Below are positions 29,089 to 38,507 of a DNA stretch of 64,000 bases, piece by piece. The notes under the pieces were generated by a model. That model saw nothing but the letters and a program-made list of their open reading frames with translations, did no database searches and was not told the DNA's origin. The position numbers and the translations under genes were made by a program. Source of the DNA: Amycolatopsis sp. CA-126428 (GTDB lineage Bacteria > Actinomycetota > Actinomycetes > Mycobacteriales > Pseudonocardiaceae); contig NZ_PPHF01000149.1 of NCBI RefSeq assembly GCF_002904335.1, positions 62,001-126,000 of the forward strand. Direction: 5' to 3'. The first letter of the stretch is position 1. Each line of letters opens with the position of its first letter.

Positions 29089-30774
29089 TCAGCCCGCCAC
29101 GACCCGGTCGAGCGGGGCGAGGCCGCGCGCCGCCCGCCGCCGCAGGCCCCGGGAGGTGCGCAGCGGGTCCCAGCCGGGCTCGCGTTCCGGGAGCAGTTCG
29201 GGATTCCCCAGCACCCCGGCGGCGCCGTCCGCGAGGACCGGCCGGCCGAGGATCGTCGACGCGCACAGCGCGCCCCCGGTCGCGACCCCCACGATTCCGC
29301 CACCGTGCAAGATGCTCTGACCCGTGAGGTAGAGACCGTCGACCCCCGAATCGATATCGGGCCGTTGCCCGACCCGGCCCCAGGTGTGCAGGCCGTACGC
29401 GCTGCCCCCGGTCGAAAGCGTGTAGCGCTCCTGGGTCAGCGGCGTCGACGTTTCGACGTGCACGAGGTGCTCGCGGAACGGCCCGATCGCGGCCTCGGCC
29501 AGGTCCAGCATCTGCTCGGTCAGCCGGTCCTTCGCGCCCAGGTAGCCGGGTTCGCGCCGGTAGCGGGCCCCGCGTGCCGGCCCGTCCGTGAGGCCCCAGT
29601 GCGCGTAGCCCGGCGGGCAGGCCGTCATGATCTGGAAGTTCATGTGCCCCGGCGGGCACGCCGAGCCGGGCACCGGGTCCTTGAGGGAAGCGAAGGACAG
29701 GAACGCGAACGGCAGCTCGTCGAGCCGGCCCGCCTCCACCTCGGCGTAGGCCGCGTCGACGTCTTCGTTGGGCCAGTACCAGATGTTCGCGCTGGGCAAC
29801 GGCAGTTCCCGGTCGAGCGCGACGTAGCAGACGGCCAGCGGCAGGCGCATCGTCGCCGTCTCCGCGCGGGCGACCACAGGGCCGGGCAGGTTTTCCCGGC
29901 CGTCGCACAGTTCCAGCACGGTCCGGCGGTAGTCCGCATTGGACACGACCACCGGCGCGCGGTGGACCGTGCCGTCGGTCAGCCGGACGCCGGCCGCCTT
30001 GCCGCCCTCGATCAGGATCCGGTCGACGCGCGTGCGGGTGAGCAGCGTGCCGCCGTGCGACTCCAGCAGCTCGACGAAGGACGCGGCGATCACCTGCCCG
30101 CCACCCTCCGGGTAGTAGGCACCGCGCAGGTAGTCGTCGAGCATCATCGTGTGCGCGACGACGAGCGTGCCGGCCGGCGCGGACCCGTAGTTCCCGGACT
30201 GGGCGGCCAGGATCGTGCGCGCCCGGGCCGAAAGCCCGCAGTGGTCGAACAACTGCGCCAGCGTCCGGCGGCTCCAGCGCACCATCACGGCCGGCACCTT
30301 CGCCGCCGGGCCCGCCGCGAAGGCGGACTGGCGGCAGGCCTGCGCGACCGCCGCGCACACCTCGATGTAGCGGGTGATGCCGTCGGCCTCCGCGGGCAGC
30401 GCGGCCCGCAGCCGGTCGGCGTAGCGGTCCCACCCGGTCGGCACGTCCACGGTGACGCTCGGCAGGACGATCCGGTCGAACCCGTCGGGGTCCATGGGGT
30501 GGAAGCGCACCCGGTCGCCGAGGCCGAGGCCCGAGAGGACCCTCGGCAGCAGGCCGTCCGGCCCGCAATCACCGAGGTAGTGCACCCCCACGTCGAACTG
30601 GTAGGCGCGCCGCCGGCGGAACACGTGGCTGTTGCCGCCCGCGACGTCGTGCTGTTCGAGCACGAGCACGCGCATCCCGCTCGCCACCAGGTAGCCGGCG
30701 CACACGAGGCCGCCGATCCCGGAGCCGACCACGATGGCGTCCCAGCGCTCGGCGGCCTTCTCTTCTGTGTCCAC
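29089..30774 (-). CDS. FAD-dependent desaturase/isomerase of the phytoene dehydrogenase family
   Basis: 561 residues from GTG at 30774. The N-terminal dinucleotide fold 'AIVVGSGIGGLVCAGYL' is followed by 'LVLEQHDVAGGNSHVFRR'. Near the C-terminus 'GLYLTGQSILHGGGIVGVATG' is the second FAD contact typical of CrtI/CrtO/CrtISO proteins. These enzymes desaturate or isomerise conjugated chains, so action on the polyketide chain is plausible. It is the first gene of the long NRPS operon. The predicted transcription start falls at or next to its start codon, suggesting a leaderless mRNA. Confidence 0.85.
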   Translation of the reverse strand: MDTEEKAAERWDAIVVGSGIGGLVCAGYLVASGMRVLVLEQHDVAGGNSHVFRRRRAYQFDVGVHYLGDCGPDGLLPRVLSGLGLGDRVRFHPMDPDGFDRIVLPSVTVDVPTGWDRYADRLRAALPAEADGITRYIEVCAAVAQACRQSAFAAGPAAKVPAVMVRWSRRTLAQLFDHCGLSARARTILAAQSGNYGSAPAGTLVVAHTMMLDDYLRGAYYPEGGGQVIAASFVELLESHGGTLLTRTRVDRILIEGGKAAGVRLTDGTVHRAPVVVSNADYRRTVLELCDGRENLPGPVVARAETATMRLPLAVCYVALDRELPLPSANIWYWPNEDVDAAYAEVEAGRLDELPFAFLSFASLKDPVPGSACPPGHMNFQIMTACPPGYAHWGLTDGPARGARYRREPGYLGAKDRLTEQMLDLAEAAIGPFREHLVHVETSTPLTQERYTLSTGGSAYGLHTWGRVGQRPDIDSGVDGLYLTGQSILHGGGIVGVATGGALCASTILGRPVLADGAAGVLGNPELLPEREPGWDPLRTSRGLRRRAARGLAPLDRVVAG

Positions 30775-30781
30775 GCCCGCG

Positions 30782-30824
30782 ACGTTATGCCGGGGCGGTG
30801 ACCTCGGGCTGACCGCGCGCTGAC
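30782..30824 (-). promoter_or_regulatory. SARP box and promoter of the NRPS operon
   Basis: On the minus strand GTCAGCG (30824-30818), GTCAGCC (30813-30807) and GTCACCG (30802-30796) are spaced 11 bp apart. Eight bases then lead to TAACGT (30787-30782), a good -10. The layout is the same as at 5.5 and 39.5 kb. The start codon at 30774 is only 8 bp beyond the -10, so transcription probably begins at the codon itself. Confidence 0.78.
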
Positions 30825-30882
30825 CAATCTGGGGGAGAGTTCGTCAGCGCCGCGCTGGGGGCTCCGGCCGGCCCGAGGTCAC

Positions 30883-33453
30883 CTATTCAGGGGCGAGCGT
30901 CGAAGGCGACGGCCTCGTGCGCAACGTGAACCACGTCGGCGCACAGGTGGCCACCACCGTCAGCACGACGGCCAGCCCGAGTATCAGAAGATATATCCAC
31001 AAAGGACCGGACGGGAAGAGGCTGTCCGAAACGGCCGCGCTGAAGGGCACCAGCATCGACGCCGCGACCAGCGTGCCGAGGAAGACACCGATGGCGGCCA
31101 CGACGCCCGCTTCCACGGCCATCATGCGCATCACCTGCCCCCGCGTCGACCCGATGAGCCGCTGCAGCCCGAACTCCCGCCGCCGGTCCGCCGTGGCCAT
31201 CACCAGCGTGTTCACCATGGAAATCGCGGCGTACACGAGCAGCAGCCCGACGATCAGGTAGTTGACCCAGGCGTTGGCCTGCACCTCCGCCAGGAAGGCC
31301 TTGGTCAGCGCCTCCCGGCCGGCCACCTGCACGCCGTCCACGTCCCCGACCCGGCCGCGCAGCGACGTGAGCAGATCGCCTTCCGCCGTCCCGGGCTGCG
31401 CCATGACGAGGATCCGGTCGGCCGCACCCGCGGCCGTGTGCGGCGCCAGCGTGTCGGCCGGCATCAGCGCCGACGCCGAGGCCGCGGTGGTCCGCAGCGT
31501 CGCGACGACGTCCAGGGTGACCTGGGAGCCGTCGCCCAGCCGCATGGCGACCTTGGCCCCCACGCCGACCCCCAGCCGTTGCGCGAGATCGGCGGGCAGG
31601 GCGATCGTGTTGCCGCGCAGGGCGTCGAGCTGCCCGCTCGCGACGATGCTCCCCCACGCCTTCGCCACGCCGGCCGCGGTGACGCCGGTGAGGTCCACGC
31701 CGTCCTCGTCCTGCGTCGCGTCCGACGGCTTTTCGTTGTACCCCTTGCTCGTCACGAACGCCGTGGCCCCGGCCACCCCGGGCGCCTGCTGCACCTTGGC
31801 GACCAGATCCGGCGGCAGGTCGCCGGTCGCGGACGTCACGACGGCGTCGGCGAGCAGCGAGTCGGAGTACTGCTTCTCCGCGACCGCGACCTCCGTGGTC
31901 TGGAAGTACAGCATGAAGATCGCCAGGCCGGTGGCGAGCATGATGGGCGTGACCGCCCCCGCCATCGGCATCCAGCGGGCCCGCGCGTTCAGCGAGGCGA
32001 GGTAGCCGGGCAGGCCACCGAACGCGCGGATCGGCCGGCGCAGCACCCCGACCAGCAGCTTGGTGAGCCCCGGGGCGAACAGCGCGACGGCGGTCGCCAC
32101 CAGCGTGACGGCCGGGCCGGCCGTGCTCGCCGCGAGCGGGCCGTCGACGACGGTGATCGTCAGGTAGGCCAGCGCCACCGCGCCGATCAGGCTCGACACC
32201 CCGAGCCACAGCCGCGTCGGGGTCAGCCAGCGCGTGGGGATCGCCGTTTCCCGCATCGCTTCGACGGGTCGCGTGCGGCCCGCGTACCGGGCGGCGACGA
32301 ACGCGGCACCCCACGCCGAGCTCAGGCCCACGATCGCCGCGGCGACGACCGGGTAGAAACCCTGCTCGAACTTGAGGACCGGCTGGATCACGCCGAACCC
32401 GGTCAGCCGGCCGAAGAGCCAGTTGCCGAGCAGCACGCCCGGGAAGATGGCCAGCGCGGTCCCCAGCGCCCCGATGATCATCGCTTCGCCGGTGATCATC
32501 CGGCTGAGCTGACGCGGGGTCGCGCCGATCGCCCGCAGCATGGCCACCTCACGGCGGCGCTGCTGCACCGAGAGCGTGAGGGTGCTCGCGACGACGAACA
32601 TGGCGACCTGCGCCGCGAGGCCGCCGAACACGGCCGCGAGGATGATCAGCAGCTCGCCGTCACCGGCGGCCTTGGCGAACTCCGCGGACCCGCGGGCGTC
32701 GCCGGTCAGCGTCACCGCGCGCTGGTCCCGCACCGCGGTGGCGATCTGCGCGTTGACGGCGGCGACGTCGGCACCGGGCGCGAGCTGGACGCCGAACGCG
32801 TCGACCTGCCCGGCCGCGGACTGCAGCCCGGCGGCCTCGGCGGGCGAGAAGAACACCGCGTCGGCGGCCATCCGCCGGCCGGCGTCGGCGATGCCGGTGA
32901 CCTGGTAGGAGTGCACGCCCCCGCGGACGGCGATGTCGGTCTTGGCACCGGCGTGCGCCCCGATCCGGGCGGCGGTGGCGGAATCGAGCACGACTTCGCC
33001 CTCGCGGGCCGGGGCCGCCCCCTCGGTCAGCCGGTAGGGCGCCAGCTCCGCGGAAACCCAGCTGTGGCCGGCCTGGGTGCCGGGGACCGACGGACCGCCC
33101 TGGCCGCCGAGCACCTCGGCGTGGAAGGAGACGTCGGGGACCACGTGCGCTACGCCGGGCACGCCGCTGATCGTGCTCGCGAGGCCCGCGCCGAGCCGGA
33201 CGCGCTCGGACAGCGTGGCGGTCTCGTGGTCGGCGTCCTCACCGTGACCGACCGTGGGCAGGTCGTAGTGCTGGTTGCCGGCGACGACGATCGGCGCGGC
33301 GGCCAGGCGCTGCGGCGGGATCACGGTCCGGATGCCGGTCTCCATGAGCCCGCCGCAGGCGAGCATCACGGCGGTGCCGACGAACACCGAGACGAGGGTG
33401 GCGATGAAGCCACCGGTGCGGTAGCGCAGGGTGCGTACGACGAGGGTCAGCAT
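30883..33453 (-). CDS. FtsX/MacB-type ABC transporter permease
   Basis: 856 residues with an N-terminal membrane helix, a large extracytoplasmic region (about residues 45-250), and two FtsX units, for example 'LAAQVAMFVVASTLTLSVQQRRREVAMLRAIGATPRQL' (in part) and 'VNTLVMATADRRREFGLQRL'. This double-FtsX form is common in permeases that remove or sense antimicrobial peptides and lipids. Its ATG overlaps the stop of the ATPase gene. Next to a two-component system, it is a likely self-resistance pump for the peptide product. Confidence 0.88.
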   Translation of the reverse strand: MLTLVVRTLRYRTGGFIATLVSVFVGTAVMLACGGLMETGIRTVIPPQRLAAAPIVVAGNQHYDLPTVGHGEDADHETATLSERVRLGAGLASTISGVPGVAHVVPDVSFHAEVLGGQGGPSVPGTQAGHSWVSAELAPYRLTEGAAPAREGEVVLDSATAARIGAHAGAKTDIAVRGGVHSYQVTGIADAGRRMAADAVFFSPAEAAGLQSAAGQVDAFGVQLAPGADVAAVNAQIATAVRDQRAVTLTGDARGSAEFAKAAGDGELLIILAAVFGGLAAQVAMFVVASTLTLSVQQRRREVAMLRAIGATPRQLSRMITGEAMIIGALGTALAIFPGVLLGNWLFGRLTGFGVIQPVLKFEQGFYPVVAAAIVGLSSAWGAAFVAARYAGRTRPVEAMRETAIPTRWLTPTRLWLGVSSLIGAVALAYLTITVVDGPLAASTAGPAVTLVATAVALFAPGLTKLLVGVLRRPIRAFGGLPGYLASLNARARWMPMAGAVTPIMLATGLAIFMLYFQTTEVAVAEKQYSDSLLADAVVTSATGDLPPDLVAKVQQAPGVAGATAFVTSKGYNEKPSDATQDEDGVDLTGVTAAGVAKAWGSIVASGQLDALRGNTIALPADLAQRLGVGVGAKVAMRLGDGSQVTLDVVATLRTTAASASALMPADTLAPHTAAGAADRILVMAQPGTAEGDLLTSLRGRVGDVDGVQVAGREALTKAFLAEVQANAWVNYLIVGLLLVYAAISMVNTLVMATADRRREFGLQRLIGSTRGQVMRMMAVEAGVVAAIGVFLGTLVAASMLVPFSAAVSDSLFPSGPLWIYLLILGLAVVLTVVATCAPTWFTLRTRPSPSTLAPE

Positions 33454-34247
33454 CAGCGCGTCAGCTCGCTCAGCCAGGGGCCTTCCTGCGGCCGCTGCTC
33501 GGTGCGGGCGACGAGGTTGGTCATCCGCCGCGCCACCTCTTCGGGGTTCGGCTGCCGCAGCTCGTCGACGACGCGGCCGTCGGCGAGGAACAGCACGCGG
33601 TCGGCGTAGGAGGCGGCCACCGGGTCGTGGGTGACCATCACGATGGTCTGCCGGGACACGCTCTTCGCCTCCCGCAGCAGGGAAAGCACCTCCTGGGCCG
33701 ACCGCGTGTCCAGCGCGCCGGTCGGCTCGTCGGCGAAGATGACCTCGGGGTGGGTGACGAGGGCGCGGGCGATCGCCACCCGCTGCTGCTGGCCGCCGGA
33801 GAGTTCCGCGGGCCGGTGGTGGCGCCGCTGGCCGAGCCCGACCTGTTCGATGACGCGGCGCACGAGAGCCGGGTCGGCGCGCCGACCCGCCAGCCGCAGG
33901 GGCAGCGTCACGTTCTGCTCGACGTCGAGCGCGGGCAGCAGGTTGAACGCCTGGAACACGAACCCGATCCGGTCGCGCCGCAACCGGGTCAGCTCGACCT
34001 CGCGCATCACGCTGAGGTCCGTGCCGCCCAGCACGACCGAGCCGGACGTCGGCTTGTCCAGGCCGGCCGCGCAGTGCAGCAGCGTGCTCTTGCCCGAACC
34101 CGACGGTCCCATCACCGCGGTGAACGTGCCGGCGGCGAAGCCCGCCGTCACGTTGTCGAGGGCCAGTACCTGCGCCCCGTTCTTGCCGTACGCCTTGCGT
34201 ACGGACAGCAGCCGCACGACTTCGACCGTGTCGTCTTGGTGGTACAT
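33453..34247 (-). CDS. ABC transporter ATPase (LolD/MacB type)
   Basis: 264 residues from ATG at 34247. Walker A is 'VMGPSGSGKSTLLHCAAG', the signature is 'LSGGQQQRVAIARAL', and Walker B is 'VIFADEPTGALD'. It pairs with the FtsX-type permease, which it overlaps by one base. The gene is divergent from the sensor kinase at 34.4 kb, the usual layout for a sensor-controlled detoxification module. Confidence 0.93.
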   Translation of the reverse strand: MYHQDDTVEVVRLLSVRKAYGKNGAQVLALDNVTAGFAAGTFTAVMGPSGSGKSTLLHCAAGLDKPTSGSVVLGGTDLSVMREVELTRLRRDRIGFVFQAFNLLPALDVEQNVTLPLRLAGRRADPALVRRVIEQVGLGQRRHHRPAELSGGQQQRVAIARALVTHPEVIFADEPTGALDTRSAQEVLSLLREAKSVSRQTIVMVTHDPVAASYADRVLFLADGRVVDELRQPNPEEVARRMTNLVARTEQRPQEGPWLSELTR

Positions 34248-34400
34248 CTGCGGCTCCCCTGCGCGGCTTCGCGTTCGTTCGTTCGTTACCGCGACCACGT
34301 TACGAAGGTGCGGGCCGGTTTCCGAGGGTGCTAGGGAGCGGAAGTTTGCGGGGGTTAGCACTACCGCGGAAAGCGGCTCGGCCTGCGCATAATGGGCGCC
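34248..34400. promoter_or_regulatory. Divergent promoter region of the ABC module and sensor kinase
   Basis: About 150 bp between start codons. It contains a short GTTC tandem run (about 34273-34288) followed by GTTACC and ACGTTACGAA, a set of GTTAC-like sites that could bind the response regulator. CATAAT (34388-34393) looks like a -10 for the kinase gene and would place the transcription start at or beside ATG 34401. Confidence 0.4.
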
Positions 34401-35678
34401 ATGACTAGCGGAAGCCCGGTCGCCACGATGACGCGGTCGCTGCTGCGCGACGGCGGGCTCGCCACCCTGCGCGGCGGCGCGCTCGCCGTGGTCGCGGTGA
34501 CCGAACTCGTGATGTTCGTCGTCGTGGTCACCGCCGGCTCGCTGATCGGCGTGGGCGTGGGACTGTTCATGCTGCCTCCGGCCGTGCTGCTGATGCGCGC
34601 CCTGACCGACCGCGTGCGCGCGGCGGCCGACGCGTGGTCCGGCGTGCGGATCGCCTCGCCCTACCTGCCGGAGCCGGCCGGGAGCACGGCGCTGCGCCGC
34701 TGCCACCACCTGCTCGGCGACCGCGCGAACTGGCGCGACGCGCTGTGGCTGGTGGTGGACAGCTCCCTCGGCATCCTGCTGACGCTCACCCCGCTCCTCC
34801 TGATCGTGCACGGCCTCCGCGGGCTCGCGATGCCGTTCCTGGTCGGCACCGACGCGGCCGACTGGCTCGGCAGCTGGTACGTGGTGCTCCCGGTGGACGA
34901 CCCGACGACGGCCTGGTTCGCCGCCATCCTCGGCCTGGCGCACTTCCCGCTCGCGCTGTGGAGCGCACCGCACCTGCTGAAGCTGCACGCGCGGCTCGCG
35001 GCCACGCTGCTGGCACCCACCGAGGTGACCCGGCTGACGAACCGCGTGCAGCACCTGGCGGAAAGCCGCGACGACGCCGTGGGGTCCCAGGCGACCGAGC
35101 TGCGCCGCATCGAGCGCGACCTGCACGACGGCGCGCAGACCCACCTCGTCGCGATGGGGATGACGCTCGACGCCGCGATGCGCGTGCTCGACTCCCACCC
35201 CGAAGCGGCCCGGTCCTTGATGGACGAGGCGAAGAACAGCTCGGCCAAGGCGTTGCAGCAGCTGCGCGACCTCGTCCGGGGCATCCAGCCGCCGGTGCTG
35301 GTGGACCGCGGCATCGCGGACGCGATCCGCACCCTGGCCATCGAAAACCCGCTGCGCATCGAGACGACGATCGACCTGCCCGGCCGGCCGTCGCTGGCGG
35401 TCGAGACCGCCGCGTACTTCTCGGTGTCCGAACTGCTGAACAACGCGATGAAGCACTCCGGGGCGCAGAGCGGCGCGATCCACGTCCACTACGAGTTCGG
35501 CCGGCTGGTGATCAACGTCAGCGACAACGGCGGCGGCGGCGCGAACACCGAAGGCGGCACGGGACTGCGCGGCATCGAGAAGCGGCTCGCCCCGCTCGAC
35601 GGCTTCATCACGATCCTCAGCCCGCTCGGCGGCCCGACCATGGTGACGATCGAAATCCCGTGCGGCTTGGAGCCCTGA
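34401..35678 (+). CDS. Sensor histidine kinase, NarL/HisKA_3 family
   Basis: About 425 residues; ATG at 34401 is preferred because the putative -10 overlaps the ATG at 34392. Several membrane segments occupy residues 20-210. The dimerisation/phosphorylation helix is 'RRIERDLHDGAQTHLVAMGM' (His in RDLHDG) and the ATPase part has 'VSELLNNAMKHSG' and 'VSDNGGGG'. With no large extracellular domain, it resembles membrane-stress sensors. Its natural partner is the convergent response regulator 5 bp downstream. Confidence 0.9.
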   Translation: MTSGSPVATMTRSLLRDGGLATLRGGALAVVAVTELVMFVVVVTAGSLIGVGVGLFMLPPAVLLMRALTDRVRAAADAWSGVRIASPYLPEPAGSTALRRCHHLLGDRANWRDALWLVVDSSLGILLTLTPLLLIVHGLRGLAMPFLVGTDAADWLGSWYVVLPVDDPTTAWFAAILGLAHFPLALWSAPHLLKLHARLAATLLAPTEVTRLTNRVQHLAESRDDAVGSQATELRRIERDLHDGAQTHLVAMGMTLDAAMRVLDSHPEAARSLMDEAKNSSAKALQQLRDLVRGIQPPVLVDRGIADAIRTLAIENPLRIETTIDLPGRPSLAVETAAYFSVSELLNNAMKHSGAQSGAIHVHYEFGRLVINVSDNGGGGANTEGGTGLRGIEKRLAPLDGFITILSPLGGPTMVTIEIPCGLEP

Positions 35679-35683
35679 AGCCG

Positions 35684-36328
35684 TCAGTGCTTCAGGTAGG
35701 CCAGCACCGCCAGCACCCGCCGGTTGGCGTCCTCGGACTGCGGCAGGTTCAGCTTGGCGAGGATGTTGTTGATGTGCTTGGAAACGGCCTTCTCGGAGAT
35801 GACCAGCTCGCCCGCGATGTTGCTGTTGGACCGCCCTTCGGCCATCAGCTTGAGGACTTCGCGCTCCCGGGCGGTCAGCCGCTCCAGGCGGTCGTCGCGG
35901 GTGTTGTGCGTCAGCAGCCGGGTCACGACGTCCGGGTCCATCACCGTGCCTCCGAGAGCGACCTGGCGGACGGCGTCCACGAACTGGTCGCCGTGGAACA
36001 CCCGGTCCTTGAGCAGGTAGCCGACCGAGCCCTCGCCGTCCGCGAGGAGTTCGTCGGCGTACAGCCGTTCCACGTACTGCGAAAGGACGAGCACCGGGAA
36101 GCCCGAGATCCGGCGGCGCGCTTCGATCGCGGCGCGCAGGCCTTCGTCGGTGAACGACGGCGGCAGCCGGATGTCGACGATCGCGATGTCCGGCCGCTCG
36201 CGCAGCATCGCTTCCAGCAGGTCCGGCCCGTTGTCCACCGCCGCGCTGACCTCGAATTCGTGCGCCTCGAGCAGCCGCACCAGACCGTCCCTGAGCAGGA
36301 ACTGGTCTTCCCCGATGACCACGCGCAC
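35684..36328 (-). CDS. NarL/LuxR-type response regulator
   Basis: 214 residues from GTG at 36328. The receiver domain has the acidic cluster 'GEDQ' and phospho-acceptor Asp in '[11 protein letters not shown]'. The C-terminal LuxR helix-turn-helix reads '[20 protein letters not shown]' and continues '[16 protein letters not shown]'. It is convergent with its kinase gene instead of following it, an unusual order for such a pair. The probable target is the ABC transporter promoter at about 34.3 kb. Confidence 0.92.
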   Translation of the reverse strand: MRVVIGEDQFLLRDGLVRLLEAHEFEVSAAVDNGPDLLEAMLRERPDIAIVDIRLPPSFTDEGLRAAIEARRRISGFPVLVLSQYVERLYADELLADGEGSVGYLLKDRVFHGDQFVDAVRQVALGGTVMDPDVVTRLLTHNTRDDRLERLTAREREVLKLMAEGRSNSNIAGELVISEKAVSKHINNILAKLNLPQSEDANRRVLAVLAYLKH

Positions 36329-36384
36329 TTTGTCCGTCCCCCGCTTCGAGCCCGACCACGACGACCCTCATCATAGGGGCCGCG

Positions 36385-37197
36385 TCAGTCGGACCCGGCC
36401 ACCACGCAGATCCCCAGCGCACCGCGGCGCGGGTCGTAGTCGGCCAGCAGCACCGGACCGGCGGCCGGGGCGGCGGCGAGCGGCGCCCAGAGCCCGGTGC
36501 ACGGGAACTCGGGCGGCGCGACGATCGCGCCCGGCCAAGCACCCGCCGCCCGGGCGAGCCCGCTGCCGATGACGACCGTTTCCGCCGGCTCGAACTCCGG
36601 CAGGGCGTCCGGCGCCACTTCGGGTTCGTAACCGACGCGGACCGTCCGGCGCCCGCCCGTCTCGAACAGCAGGGCCGTGGCGGCGTCGCCGATCCGGTCC
36701 GGCACGTCGTACGGCGTGACGCCCTGGTCCATGATCAGGACCAGGACACGCCGGTAGTCGTGGCGCCGAGCGTAGGAACCGGCGATGCGCAGCGCGGTGA
36801 ACGGGGCCAGGCTTCCCTGCCCCGAAACGGAAAACACCAGCGGGTGGCCGGGGAGCACGGCGGTGAGGTTCACCGGCGCCGACAGCCGCGGGTCGAACTC
36901 CGGCGCCGCGTGCGCGACGATCGCGAGGTCGATCCGCCCGCCGGACAGCTGCCCGGCGAGCAGTTCGCGGGCCATCGCGAGGAAGGGGTTGCCGCGCGCC
37001 CGCGTCACCCGGCCGGCCCGGAAGCCGATGTCGTGCCCGCGGCTGAGGTCGGCGAAGTACCGGTGCAGCTCGGGAACGTCGATTTCGCGCTCGCCGGGTG
37101 CGAATTCACGCCGGGCCGCCAGCGCCAGGCGCAGCGGAAACGGCTGCAGGCCCGGCGATGGCGCGGCGGACAGGGTGGTCGTGGACGCGCGGTACAT
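36385..37197 (-). CDS. Cysteine-less ketosynthase-like protein
   Basis: 270 residues with KAS/thiolase-fold traits: 'SVSGQGSLAPFTALRIAGSYA', 'RVLVLIMDQGVTPYDVP' and 'IGDAATALLFETG'. Where KAS III proteins have the nucleophile ('HACASGLLAVD' in the neighbour), this protein has 'VSGQGSLAPF', without Cys. It is shorter than a full KAS. Encoded with a complete KAS III and a decarboxylase in one operon, it may be a non-catalytic partner subunit, analogous to a CLF, or a regulatory acyl-binding protein. Confidence 0.55.
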   Translation of the reverse strand: MYRASTTTLSAAPSPGLQPFPLRLALAARREFAPGEREIDVPELHRYFADLSRGHDIGFRAGRVTRARGNPFLAMARELLAGQLSGGRIDLAIVAHAAPEFDPRLSAPVNLTAVLPGHPLVFSVSGQGSLAPFTALRIAGSYARRHDYRRVLVLIMDQGVTPYDVPDRIGDAATALLFETGGRRTVRVGYEPEVAPDALPEFEPAETVVIGSGLARAAGAWPGAIVAPPEFPCTGLWAPLAAAPAAGPVLLADYDPRRGALGICVVAGSD

Positions 37198-37200
37198 CGC

Positions 37201-38496
37201 CTAGCGCTCCGCGCCCACGGCGACCGGCGGCGCGAACTCGTGCAGGTGCTGGCGGCGCAGCAGGTCCGCGGGCTCGTCCCGCTCGCTGACGAGGTAGTGG
37301 CGTCCACCGTGGACGATGACTTCGGCCGGGTAGCCGTGGCTGAGGAAGAGCACCGGCGACGCCGTCGGGCCGTAGGCTCCCGACCGCGTGACGCCGATCA
37401 GGTCGCCCGGGCGGACCGGCGGCAGCGCGGCCTTCTTGGCGAGCACGTCGTTGGGCGTGCACAGCGGGCCGGTCACCTGCCAGGTTTCGGTGGCCGGTTC
37501 GCCGATGCGGTTGAGCAGCCGGATCGGGAAGTCGCGCTTGACGTAGGACCCGATGCCGACGGCGGCCATGTGGTGGTTCGTGCCACCGTCGGCGACGGCG
37601 AAGTTCTGCCCCAGCGAGGTCTTGGTGTAGCGGACGCGGACGACGTAGGTCCCGGAGGTGGCGGTCAGGTACCGGCCGAGCTCCATGACCAGCCGCGTCG
37701 CCGGGTGCCGCTGCGCGAACTCGTCGATCACCGGGTTGAGCATCGAGGCGAGCAGATCGCGGTCGAGGTCCTTCTCACCGTCGAAGTACGCGACCCCGAG
37801 GCCGCCGCCGACGTCGACCATGTCCAGCGGGAACCCGAGCTGCCGCGAAACGCGTTCGGCGAGCTCGAAGATCCGCCGCGTGTTTTCGACGATCGGCTCC
37901 TCGTCCAGGATCCGCGTTCCCATGTAGACCTGCACGCCCATCAGCCGCAGGTTCGGGTGCCGGTCGACGAGGTCGGTGGCGGCGAGCAGCTGTTCTTCGT
38001 CGATGCCGAACTGGCGCGGCTTGCCGCCCATGGTGAGGCCCGAGCCCTTGACCGCGAAGCTGGGGTTCACGCGCAGGGTGACCCGCGCTTCGATCCCGCG
38101 TTCGCGCGCGAGCCCGTCGAGGACCGCCAGCTCGCCGAACGATTCGCAGACCACGGTGTAGACGCCTTCGTCCAGGCAGGCGGCCAGTTCCGCGGCGCTC
38201 TTGCCGGGGCCGAGGAAGATGATGTCCTCGCCGGCGACCCCGGCCCGGCGCGCGGTGATCAGTTCGGCCATCGACGACACTTCGGCCCGGGCACCGTGGG
38301 CGTGCAGCAGCGCGCACACCGAGATGTTCGGGTTGGACTTCAGCGAATAGAAGATCTCCAGCCGCGGGTGCAGCTGCTCGCGAAGACCCAGCAGCCGGCC
38401 GCCCAGTTCGTCACCGTCGTAGACGAAGAGCGGGGTGCCGTAACGCTCCGCGAGTTCGGCGATGCCGACGCCCGAGACCTCGAATTCGACACTCAT
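37201..38496 (-). CDS. PLP-dependent decarboxylase, fold III (BtrK/LysA-like)
   Basis: 431 residues. The PLP lysine lies in 'EIFYSLKSNPNISVC' (about residue 52), the glycine-rich phosphate site in 'VDVGGGLGVAYF', and the active-site Cys in 'GPLCTPNDVLA' (about 347). ATG at 38496 has GAGGAG 7 bp upstream, so it is preferred over ATG at 38511, which overlaps the upstream stop. Length and motifs fit BtrK, which decarboxylates glutamyl-ACP. Alternatives are diaminopimelate decarboxylase or SbnH-like activity. In this regulon an ACP-bound amino acid is the most economical substrate. Confidence 0.8.
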   Translation of the reverse strand: MSVEFEVSGVGIAELAERYGTPLFVYDGDELGGRLLGLREQLHPRLEIFYSLKSNPNISVCALLHAHGARAEVSSMAELITARRAGVAGEDIIFLGPGKSAAELAACLDEGVYTVVCESFGELAVLDGLARERGIEARVTLRVNPSFAVKGSGLTMGGKPRQFGIDEEQLLAATDLVDRHPNLRLMGVQVYMGTRILDEEPIVENTRRIFELAERVSRQLGFPLDMVDVGGGLGVAYFDGEKDLDRDLLASMLNPVIDEFAQRHPATRLVMELGRYLTATSGTYVVRVRYTKTSLGQNFAVADGGTNHHMAAVGIGSYVKRDFPIRLLNRIGEPATETWQVTGPLCTPNDVLAKKAALPPVRPGDLIGVTRSGAYGPTASPVLFLSHGYPAEVIVHGGRHYLVSERDEPADLLRRQHLHEFAPPVAVGAER

Positions 38497-38507
38497 TGCA
38501 GTGCTCC

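Noticed and set aside
34273-34288. GTTC tandem repeat as a CRISPR or phase-variable tract
   Set aside because: Only three to four short units lie in a promoter region and there is no spacer structure. At most it is a binding site.
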